Shown: one piece after another, positions 51,911-61,655 of the stretch
Layout of the letters: every line of letters starts with the position of its first letter
Numbering within the stretch: position 1 is the stretch's first letter
Source of the DNA: Ostrinia nubilalis
Taxonomy: Eukaryota > Arthropoda > Insecta > Lepidoptera > Crambidae
Reading direction: 5' to 3'
Length of the DNA: 64,000 bases
Assembly (NCBI RefSeq): GCF_963855985.1
Contig: NC_087097.1
Coordinates: 8,837,001 to 8,901,000 of the forward strand
The notes under the pieces: generated by a model
Told to the model about the DNA's origin: nothing
What the model saw: only the letters and a program-made list of their open reading frames with translations
The model's database searches: none
Translations under genes and position numbers: made by a program

Positions 51911-54900
51911 TGGCTTTATTATGATCTTGTAAGTATGAGTCGTGCATAGTAGCATTAAATGAACATCACTCTAATAATCTGTGCTGTGGGAACATCCTCA
52001 TTACGGAAGGGTCGGAGGAAGGCATTATGAACGTAACATCAACTTCCGTTCTTCATCATTCATCTACTTCTCTACTTCTATATTATTTTAGTTTCAATTC
52101 AAGGAACTCATCATTTAATACTTATATACGTTAGTGAAAATTCTGAAAAATATAAAAAAATAACATTTTTCATGATTTTTTCTTTGGTGTAACCCAGGGA
52201 ACAATTTTAGGACCTCCTGCTTTAACTAAAATGATTAAGGAAAAGTATTGTTTTCATTTTTTAAATAATTATTGGGATAGTATTTCCATAGAGATTATTC
52301 ATTTATAGTTAACAGGAATTATGTGACCGTAATAGACGAGATGTAAATTACAAAGCATTGGGATAGGACTCTACAATTTACACGGCTAGTTCATACATAA
52401 GTAAGACAGCTAGTTTCGTATTCGATCACCGAAGTGGACAAACGAGTCGCCTGGAACGCGGCATGCTCGATGGCAATACTTGTAAACTAGCATATGGTTG
52501 AATGATGAAAAGCGCGCGCACCGCGGTGGTTGGCCTTCGTCGGAAATCTGCACACTGCATATTTTCGAAAAAATCCCATTTCACACGGCACACTTTCGTT
52601 CAATTTTCGTGAAAGTGATCCTTGATCGACGATCTATCATTGGGCTCCGCAGTTTCTCCTTAACATTACACAGCCCGGATAACCACCCCCGCTGCTCTGT
52701 AATTACGAGCGGTTTGCCGGCAGATGAGTAAATGCCTTAAATTCTGGGTTGTAGGGAAAGTGAAGTGTTAATGCGACAACTTGATCATAGTGTATCGTAT
52801 CTACCCGCGAACCGGGAAGACATTCAGTGAACTTTGTCTCTGACCTCGTGTTAAACAGTTTACAACGTAATTGGCCATTAAATTGGTCGTGATATCGCAT
52901 TCACCTGTTGACTAGTTAGTTACGAGGATCTTCTTTGTTAGCAGGAGCATCTGGCTATGTTTTTGCCCAGTAACAATATCTTCCTACCTACTTTACCCTA
53001 ACTGGTAGAGCGGAAGCAGGGTGCGGGCTGGGTGCGTCCTTGAAAACGGAACGTGAATTGGGACCGGAAATTTCTATTCCATTTTTTATTTACACTTCGA
53101 CTATTCGAAACTATGGTCCGATGATTCAGTATGAGTGTTTCGATTACTAATTTATTGGTACATTAAACATTGATAGAGCTTTGAGCCAGGATACTTTTAA
53201 ATTGACTGTAGGGACAACTAGAAAACTAATTATATTTGTATGTTAAGGTAACAAGTAGTGAGTTTACAATTATGCACATGGAATGATTTAAGAATAATCA
53301 ATGATGAATATGTATCGGTGAAATTTTACACAAAATGATGCAAGCATACAGATCTATGCAAGTAGGTGGAAAACATCATCAACGACCAATGCAAGTTTTT
53401 TCTATTTCTCCAATCCAATCTCTTAATATCGTAAATCTATAGTTAGTTTTATTGCTGGAAATATCTCATAATGCCATGTCATTCCATAAAATCCCAAATG
53501 CAGATAGCAATTTGTCAGTTCTGTTCCAAAAGGATAACTGAGCCGATGTTGGAATTGTATTAATAAAGCATGTCCAGAAACATGGAACTTTATGTGGACC
53601 AAACGAGATGAATATATTAGCTCTACAAAATCTCTGCCAGGAATATTATTTGACCAATACATGACAGGACTACCTAGCTATTTCAAGTCGACGTGGGTAG
53701 ATATTTAGGACCGTATAGAGTTCAAACGGATATCCTTTCTACTTCTGACCAAGGATAAATGCAAATGAGATACCTGTCTAAGTTTAGTTTATATTATTTC
53801 ACTGCTTTGTCAGCCCGCCAGTGTCAAATGCATTCTGTTCCTAAGTAGGTAGTGATTAGTGGCATTAGTGGCAAGATTATCTATGCAAATCCCCATATTG
53901 TTGTAGTCGTTTTGCTCAAGTATTTGGTCTCACGTTCACAATTTCTCCTTGAGAAGTACTTACAAGAAATATGAATTTTTATTTGCAATGCACTTAAGAA
54001 CAACCATTATCTAGTTAGATAGATAAAATATTGATCACACATTATTACATACACCTCTCCTAAAGGCAGAAGATGAAGTTTAGTCCCATTTGGGTTTAAT
54101 GAGAGGTTTAACGTTAATATTATTAATATTTTCCATGAATAAAATTTTCGCTCAGTCGAAAACTTGGCAATTCTTCATTAAAAATAATTTAAGTTAAACT
54201 GTGGTTAAACTAACAATCTAGTCAGTTAAATCAAGCTGCTCTACACGTGTACATAAAGGGTAACTTTTTGTACCACTTAACAAACGTAGTCAACGACTCT
54301 ACTTGTTGAGTCCTTGAGCTTAACGAGTGGGAGCTGATGTTTCTGCCTAGATAAATAAATATTTGAACACGAAATTACTTGTGTGTTACAACAGAAGATT
54401 GCGTGCAGAAATAATTTTGTTGATTCATCGTTCTTTTGAGAAACAGACGTAGATAAATTAAAGAGTTGCTGTAATGTGGCCAGCTGTTCAGACAAAAAGA
54501 AAAACGTAGCTTTATTGTTATCCAGGGTAGAGAACGATAGCTTGTCATTTCGAGCGACCCTGGGGATCTATGGATACCATCATGATGAATTGATCCTATT
54601 GCGGTGGTAACCCACATCATCGACAAACGCTACGCGATGCGACACGGCGCTACGTGATATACTACTTGTACCTAACTAATGTGTGTGTGACTATCGTAGG
54701 GTAGGCCAAAAAGTAGGGAATGACGTGTCGCATTTTTGTTGACGTAGCAGGACACAGAGTAAATCATAATTCATACTTACCGAGCTGCTGAGTTGATATT
54801 CATAATGTTAATAAAATCTAATTTATATCATTGACTATCCATACCTAGTTTCTAAGACTACGAAGGTGCGGTATGCGGCCGGTACGCGGTACGTGTCTCC

Positions 54901-56489
54901 AGATAGATTTATTTATACCTTACAAGTCGCATGCCCGGCACGCCTCTCGAAATATCGCGTCGTCCCGGCGACTTCCGCCGATTCAGTGCGCCCGCGCATG
55001 TGATGATCGAGACTTTTTTACAATCGATTTATCAACTAATGAGTCGGCTGACTTTTTGCGAGGTAATTTGTTGGTGCGCATCGTCGTTGGATTTTAAATA
55101 CTCAACAACATTATCGAGGATATTTTCGAAGATATCTGCAATTGGTTTGAATCGTTCCACCTGGCAGCCATTGCAGTGGTTTATTTTCTCGAACTTTGTT
55201 TACTGTAATTATGCCTTGCATCTGGATCTGCAATCTTGCAGGTGCTATGTCAATTAAGTTTGTATTGGAAGGAATTTAAGATCTGAGAATATAATGTAGA
55301 GTCTTCAATAGATTTTAAACAAAGACCGCGACGGCGAACTTAGTAACTGCTGCGTGGCATGTCTGTGTTATGTCTAGTATAATTTATTGTGTACTTATAA
55401 TCGGTAGCTAAGTTGGGTCCGTCATAACACTTAAAAGGAACTTAAGAACGTTTTATTCGTTCATTGTCCTGCGTCTTCCGGGCCGACATGATGTGATGTG
55501 TAATTGAAAGGTTTTGTGCCGGCTTTTGTTTTGATGAGGCACTTAGAATAAGTACCTACCTCGCATGGCTCAGATTGGTCCTGGTTCAGATTTTAATAGT
55601 TTGTTTAGATTTTCTTACAAAAGATACGTCGTTTAGGATTCTATTTTTAAGTTTTTTGGACATGGCATCAACTGGAATCAAGGTAAATAAGCATAAAGCG
55701 GTAGTTTTGTAGAGTATTCGCCGTTAACTAGGTAAGAACCTAGTTCTAATAACTGGCGGCGACTCTTCATCATCGACATCGACTTTACATCACAAAATAA
55801 CGGAATAACGAATACTCTACAAAACTAACAAACAACCACTATAACAATTTATTAAACGGATACACTCGCATCAATGGAGTTCGCATTTAAATTGAATAAA
55901 CGATCACTTTCAGATAAATCACTCAACCAATTAAAGGGGGCATTAGCGGACTGAATGGCCGGCACCAATGGGAGACATTGTGTGGGTAGGTACGGTCGAT
56001 TTAACCTGCCTTATCAATCCGTGACGCTGCCCTAACCGAGGTCAATGCACTACCTTTGACTGTTGCACTCATTCGTAGGGCCTGCCACGCGCTGCTACGA
56101 AGTTGGAGACGAAAAAGTTAGGCAAGAAGTTTACAGGTCTTGGAGATGTATCTGAAAAAACATTTGACAATAGTAGTAAATACCTCCCACATTCACAAAC
56201 ATTACTATTATTAGGTCTCACATAGCGCGTGGACGCGCAGGATGTCACACGAACCAATCACAGAGCTCTATTCATCGCTGTGCGTTCGATTTGCTTATTC
56301 ACTTAAGCAAGCATCGTTTGTGAATACGGGCGTGAAGATAAGTCAATTTCTTTTGCTAAAATGAGAGGCTGAAATTACTGAAAACATGTACCAATTACTT
56401 CTGAACCCTTTTTTTGTGAGTAAATAGAAGCAAAGCTTTTATTTAAGTGAAAAATAACACCATCTAGTTTAATTTACATTTTATAAATT
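51911..56489. other. Upstream flank, nothing firmly recognised
   Basis: About 4.6 kb between the candidate promoter and a LINE fragment. A patch at about 54930-55020 is richer in GC and has plus-strand open frames of 74 and 108 codons, without motifs. No other host exon was recognised. Confidence 0.4.
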
Positions 56490-56491
56490 CT

Positions 56492-56582
56492 CTACCTGGA
56501 TGCAAGCGGCGCAGGACCGGTCTTTGTGGAAATCCTTGGGGGAGGCCTTTGTCCAGCAGTGGACGTCTTTCGGCTGAAACAA
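56492..56582 (+). mobile_element. LINE 3' fragment
   Basis: Plus-strand remnant with TACCTGGATGCAAGCGGCGC, AATCCTTGGGGGAGGCCTTT and CAGCAGTGGACGTCTTTCGG. Same LINE tail family. Confidence 0.65.
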
Positions 56583-57744
56583 CAAATTCTCGACTCTTTT
56601 GCCAGCACGATAAAGTCAAATAGGCCCATATTTTATAAGAAGATAAATACCTACTACTCTACCAATTATGTTAATAAATTAAAATAAGTTACTTACTCAA
56701 GAACCCTACGGAGGGTATCTCTTAATTATTGATGGTATCTTGTCTCAGATGGTAATGATTCTTGTATCTGCTTATCTAATCATCGTTATAAATAATGCCT
56801 CTAAGCCTAGTACTTATTTTTAATGGACTCTATCTAGAGTCCATCTAGATAAACGTTACATATTGCACATGTTAATTTTCTTTATTTTCCTTCCAGAGTA
56901 TTAAGCTAATCGCCGTACCAAGTAATTTATATTCATAATCTTGTTTTCGACGTCGTAGGCGTACTTACGTAATGTTATCATAATTTTAGAAGTTCGATTA
57001 CTAGTCAATGGAGGTTTTAATTTATGATTTAATAATGCACTTCAGAGAAATTTATAATGGCGGCGTCGCTTGTGAACAAGAAAAATTGTCGTAACTCACA
57101 AAAAGTGTGGACACGATAAAAATTAAATTACGTGTTTGTAAACAAGCACTAAATTATAAAATGTTGCTGTAACTATGTAGTATTCATGTGAATACACGAG
57201 TAAGGTATGTTAGATATTTTAAAGTTACAGAAAGTAAAACACGAAAAGGTTAAGTAACAAAGTGTCTGAGTGAAGAAATGATGTGATTTAACATTCAAAT
57301 TATGCCACACTGGAAATAAGGAACTTCAACATAGAGATAGCCTCTATCTATAATTTTTATGCGACAACTGATCCATTTCTAGTTAACTCGCTGTTATGTT
57401 ATGATTAACGTTAAACGAATATTAAGTATGTATGAAACTTGGATTCAGTTAGTTGTTCAGCGGTATTCTCTAACGGTACAATTTTAAGGCAAGAAATGCA
57501 CCTAGATTGTCTCTTTGTAATAAATGATGATCAATAATAATTTATTTTGTCATTGACTTCATTGAGTGACTCGTGGTAGGTTGATTAGCCCAAACATTGA
57601 GTCAACTACAGTACGATTTCATATTTAGGAAGAGCAAAGAAACCTAGTTCATATGTAGAGTCATGGGGTTCTCGCCAAAATAGTACAAGGCTATTAAAAA
57701 TAACTAAAGATGGAACTATTAATTTTATTTTAATTTTGATAGTG
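56583..57744. other. Unrecognised AT-rich stretch
   Basis: No gene, repeat border or conserved motif was seen between two LINE fragments. Confidence 0.4.
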
Positions 57745-57830
57745 TGTGTGTAAACCTTGGGGGAGGCCTTTGTCCAGCAGTGGACGTCATTTGGCTGAAA
57801 AGAAAGAAAGAAAGAAAGTGTGTGTGTATT
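57745..57830 (+). mobile_element. LINE 3' fragment with GAAA microsatellite
   Basis: ACCTTGGGGGAGGCCTTTGT then CAGTGGACGTCATTTGGCTG, followed by (GAAA)n and a GT run. The shortest coding remnant of the family, with an expanded tail. Confidence 0.6.
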
Positions 57831-57857
57831 TCAACACGCAAATATTATTATCCTATA

Positions 57858-58121
57858 CAGGGTGTTACGTAAATGGGTATAAGAGCCGACACTAGTCCAT
57901 GTTAACATGGTCATATAAATGGTATGGTGAAGTCAGAAAATTGATATCTTCATTTTAATTATTTTAATTTTCATACAAATCGGATTTTATAAAATTTATT
58001 TTGTATGAAAATTTAAAAAATTTAAATGATTATATCAAATTTCTGACTTCGCCATACCATTTATATGACCATGTTAACATGGGCTAGTGTCGGCTCATAT
58101 ACCCATTTACCTAACACCCTG
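57858..58121. mobile_element. CAGGGTGTTA fold-back MITE
   Basis: 264-bp palindromic element beginning CAGGGTGTTACGTAAATGGG and ending with its inverse, flanked by TATA on both sides. The arms match nearly throughout, including CCATGTTAACATGG and TAAATGGTATGG. The ends share CAGGGTG and TA flanks with the 8159-8841 element, but the arms differ. Confidence 0.82.
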
Positions 58122-59589
58122 TATAAATAAGACTCATTTTGAAATGAGTGCACGCACGCACATATACCTAGCTATCAATTTTTCCTTCTCTATACTTAAA
58201 CGAGTAATATGTGGGTTAAAATGTAACTTAGATCTGTTATTAAAATTTATTAATCTTTATAAATCTTGCATACTAATACAAATCTGTGCCTATCTGAATC
58301 TGATTAGTACGATTACTACATTCGCAAGAGATAAGGAAATAACTTAAGTATCTATAATTTACTGTACTGGAATGCGAACTGTAAAATTCTAGATTGGTTA
58401 CGCAATGTATTTAATTTAACCGATATCTATTAGGTAACATAGATTCTTGATTAAAACTGTACTCGGCGACACTCTCACCGAAGTTAATGTCATGAAAAAA
58501 ACACAATGCTTAATTGATACTACTTATTTATTTGTTTTACTATGATATTAGGCTTTGCTTGCAGCAATTTCGCGATCGCTAGCAAAGTAATTACTACGTA
58601 ACAAAAGAAAAACTTATCGAAGCGATCACGAAATTGAATCTGTCAAGAATGTCACATAATTGAAATTTTTCGAGATCATAAGTAATTTTGTGTAGTCTAG
58701 ATTCGGGAAAAGTTAAAGTTTCATTAAAAATTGCATGGTTACTTATTTGTATTTATTCTCAAACAATCATTATTCAGTTTTAATAGACGGTGTCATGTAC
58801 ACAGTTATAGCATTTCTAAAATCTTTTGTCTTACAAATCCGTTTCGATCTTTTGTACGCTCCCATGAGAATCGTGCGAATTTATAATCCTCCTCATTAGT
58901 TCCCAACAAACGTCCGCTTTCTTTGCCTCAAATATCGAAAGTTCATCTATTACAATAGTTTGGTGATGACACCAGCATAGTCTTATCGCTAATCCAGCTG
59001 ACTCATTGTCCATACAATTCTCTTAATTATAATATTTTTGTAGGCAGAGCCATCCGCGCGTTAACTGGCCGAGTGAAAGTATTCTCGTTTCGTTAACTAA
59101 CACACTCGCCATAGAGGCAAGTTCAATGCCTTGATTATGACTGTTATTTGAACAAATTTTATTTCAGCAAAAGCGAGCCAAGTTGGGAAAGAGGCAAATC
59201 TTTTTTGTCTTTGTCATCTTTTGCGGGACGGGTACTGGATATGGTCTCGACTTTCGGTTCCACATACTTTCATTGATCAATAAAATTGGACATTAGGTAT
59301 GAGATGGGTGATTTTTAATGGAAAGTGATTTGATAGAGAGATTGAATGCTGCTGAGATCTAATAATATCAGGAGTGGTTTTTCATTCAAGTTTGGAATAG
59401 AGAAGGATGTCGGATTCGTAGGTGACGCTAAAAACGCGTCGTATTTTGCATGATGGCAAAAAGCATCCAAAATTGTATGGTAGAAACAAGGATCTCTACA
59501 CTGATTTATACTTCATCTACTTTCGCTACCGAAGCTTTAAGTGTCGCGAGTTAAGCTCTAGCCGAGAGCTTTTGCGAAAAAAATATATT
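58122..59589. other. Unrecognised AT-rich stretch
   Basis: No gene or element border identified. The right part may include the far end of the errantivirus-type LTR. Confidence 0.35.
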
Positions 59590-59780
59590 TATTTTTAATT
59601 ACAATTTTACTTAACTAACTAACCTTATTGAATACAAGTCTTCGACTACTGTAAAACCGGGCTCGATGCTCAGGCGCAGGGCTGCTTATCGCCAACAAAC
59701 GCAAGCTCAGCGTCTAGACGACATCGTCCGATCATTTCGTAGAACCGAGGTACATAGAGCTCGCATAACACCTCCCCGCC
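59585..59780 (-). repeat. Polypurine tract and start of the 3' LTR of the errantivirus-type element
   Basis: Read on the minus strand, env is followed by the purine tract GGCGGGGAGG (59780-59771) and then TGTTATGCGAGC, a likely LTR start at 59770. A possible polyadenylation signal AATAAA lies at 59593-59588. The far LTR end and target duplication could not be fixed because the other LTR is outside the window. Confidence 0.5.
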
Positions 59781-59803
59781 GAGATAGAGGTCCATTCTTT
59801 AGC

Positions 59804-61561
59804 TTATCTGCTGAAGATAGACCGAGGAACGGATTCAGTTTGTAGAATTACAGGGCGTTCCGTTTCTGTAGTTACAGCGGCTGCCCTGTTCTGTATGTAT
59901 TTCCTCCATTTGATGTAGAGAACATATGAAGCTGCTATAATGAAGATTATGTAGAGCGGCGTGGTCCAGTATAGATGCGGCTGAATATCTACGTCTTCTA
60001 ATTTCAAAGTTTGCTGCTCTCGTTCCAAAAATCCAATAGTATTATGAAGTTGTTTCAAATCCACATTTTCAATTTTCAGTCGCTCAAGGGGGTTCCTGAT
60101 TTTCACTTCCTCTGAATTGAACGCATAGAGCTTTATAGGTTTTCCGTAAACGGTATGATGTGAATTTATGAATTTCAGCTTTTCACTGGATGCACTGCAG
60201 TTTTCCGGAAGTTGTAGTAAGTATACTCCTTTAATTTTCATGTATTCATCCTGAACACACTGTATGTGAAGCTTAGTAGAGTTTGGACTGACAAATATGT
60301 AGTATTCTTCATTTATCTTTTCAAATATTTCCTGCTCTATTTTGACTTGTTCATATTGACATTGCGACGATAGTTTCTGAGATATAATCAGGTCGTACAC
60401 ACAGTTACGATTTTGTTCCGGGCTCTGCAGGAGAGTGTTTTCTTGGCAGTAGTGAAATTTTCCTGTTCTTATGCAGGGTGATTCCAAGTACTGGTACGCA
60501 TTTTCGTTCATAACCAGGTAGGATTTGTTAGGAATAAGGATAGTATTATTGGATGTGGGGATTGGAAACAATTGATAGTATGTAAATATATCCATATAGA
60601 ATATCGGTACTTTTATAACAAATATCAACTTATTATCGCTAAAGTAAGAGCCTATGTCTAAAAAGCTACAAAAAATACGAGATTCTTTCAAATCGGTCGT
60701 TACCAATTGATCAGGCTTGTAATGTTTAGTAAGTTCTGATACAAAATATGCTACATTTGAGGACGATAGTATGTTACGATAAGCAATATGTTTCGTAGAC
60801 AGTGATATGGCTGTCTCTAGATCAGTCAGGGTTTCCAAAATAATTTGTACGTTAATTTCCAATAATTTATAAGAACTGTCCAATTTTACAAAATCAATAA
60901 AAGATTGTTCAGAGTAGTTTACTTGTCTTAAAATTTCCGAAATCTTTGTTGATAATTTGTTTTGATTCTGAACAATAGACGAAATTGTTGTATTAAAATT
61001 TTTCAAAAAGAGTTTGTTCAAAGTAATTGCCTCATTAACATGGTGTGTAATTTCGTTTTGATTTTTCCGAAGTATGTTTATTGCTTTATCGTATCTTACG
61101 GCATCGTCCTGGTCTAGATTACCAGTAATACTATGAATAATCGTACCAAGTCCATCTATAAGCGCTCTTCTAAATCTAGATCGACTTAACAAATTAAACT
61201 TATCGAGGATACTAGTTAGTTTATCAGAAATAAACTGATGTAAAATAACAAATCTAAATTTATAATCCCTATTTAAATCGCTAATCAAAGCCTCTAGGGT
61301 GAGAGCCTGATTTTTGGTGATAACTATTTGGTCTCTAATGCTGTCTAAATTAATAAGATGTAAAAAGACGTGATCAGTTTGTTTAACTTTAGATAATCCT
61401 AATTTGAATGGCAATATTCCAGGGTTATCAGTCATCGGCGTTAGTTTCGCTTCCTCGGCTTGTGCCGGGTAGCTCGCCGTCGTCCTGTAACAAAGAACGT
61501 TGCATTTTAAGAGGCCTTCGTATGTTTCGCTTATGGTACTCTTGTTCTCTGACGTCTGCAA
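59804..61561 (-). CDS. env: Errantivirus-type envelope (fusion) protein
   Basis: A 585-codon open frame downstream of pol. It has a furin-type cleavage motif (R-F-R-R, residues about 129-132), directly followed by a conserved fusion-peptide-like stretch beginning A-L-I-D-G-L-G, a long helical ectodomain, several Cys, and one membrane segment near residues 530-551 with a basic, short C-terminal tail. This matches the F-like envelope class of insect errantiviruses, which lets such elements form infectious particles. The first ATG is at 61435, residue 43 of the frame; no signal peptide is visible, and the first codons overlap the end of pol in another frame, so a spliced leader is likely. No internal stop was seen. 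Confidence 0.88.
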   Translation of the reverse strand: MQTSENKSTISETYEGLLKCNVLCYRTTASYPAQAEEAKLTPMTDNPGILPFKLGLSKVKQTDHVFLHLINLDSIRDQIVITKNQALTLEALISDLNRDYKFRFVILHQFISDKLTSILDKFNLLSRSRFRRALIDGLGTIIHSITGNLDQDDAVRYDKAINILRKNQNEITHHVNEAITLNKLFLKNFNTTISSIVQNQNKLSTKISEILRQVNYSEQSFIDFVKLDSSYKLLEINVQIILETLTDLETAISLSTKHIAYRNILSSSNVAYFVSELTKHYKPDQLVTTDLKESRIFCSFLDIGSYFSDNKLIFVIKVPIFYMDIFTYYQLFPIPTSNNTILIPNKSYLVMNENAYQYLESPCIRTGKFHYCQENTLLQSPEQNRNCVYDLIISQKLSSQCQYEQVKIEQEIFEKINEEYYIFVSPNSTKLHIQCVQDEYMKIKGVYLLQLPENCSASSEKLKFINSHHTVYGKPIKLYAFNSEEVKIRNPLERLKIENVDLKQLHNTIGFLEREQQTLKLEDVDIQPHLYWTTPLYIIFIIAASYVLYIKWRKYIQNRAAAVTTETERPVILQTESVPRSIFSR

Positions 61562-61655
61562 CTTTAATACCCAAATCTCTCGCGGCGGTCCTAGTCAAAT
61601 ATCGCGGTTGGTCCTTGTGGCGGACAGCAAGTGGATTTTTTGAATAAATGGCCTT
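61432..61655 (-). pseudogene. pol: Out-of-frame C-terminal end of errantivirus-type pol
   Basis: Beyond the premature stop at 61655-61657 a minus-strand frame continues with YLTRTAARDLGIKVADVR and ends at a TGA about 61434-61432. It overlaps the first part of the env frame by about 130 bp. It appears to be the original pol C-terminus, put out of frame by an indel in a run of seven T (61672-61678, A on the coding strand). Confidence 0.6.
61475..61495 (-). promoter_or_regulatory. Candidate 3' splice site for env mRNA
   Basis: On the minus strand CGTTCTTTGTTACAG has a pyrimidine-rich run and CAG just ahead of the codons leading to the first env ATG. Errantiviruses such as gypsy make env from a spliced mRNA; splicing here would add an upstream leader to env. 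Inferred from sequence only. Confidence 0.4.

Noticed and set aside
54873..55257. Two plus-strand frames of 74 and 108 codons in a GC-richer patch.
   Set aside because: No domain, splice context or repeat identity could be recognised; the minus strand has fragments of open frame as well.
59666..59842. Arg-rich plus-strand open frame opposite the end of env.
   Set aside because: It is antisense to the env end and LTR start, with no independent evidence.
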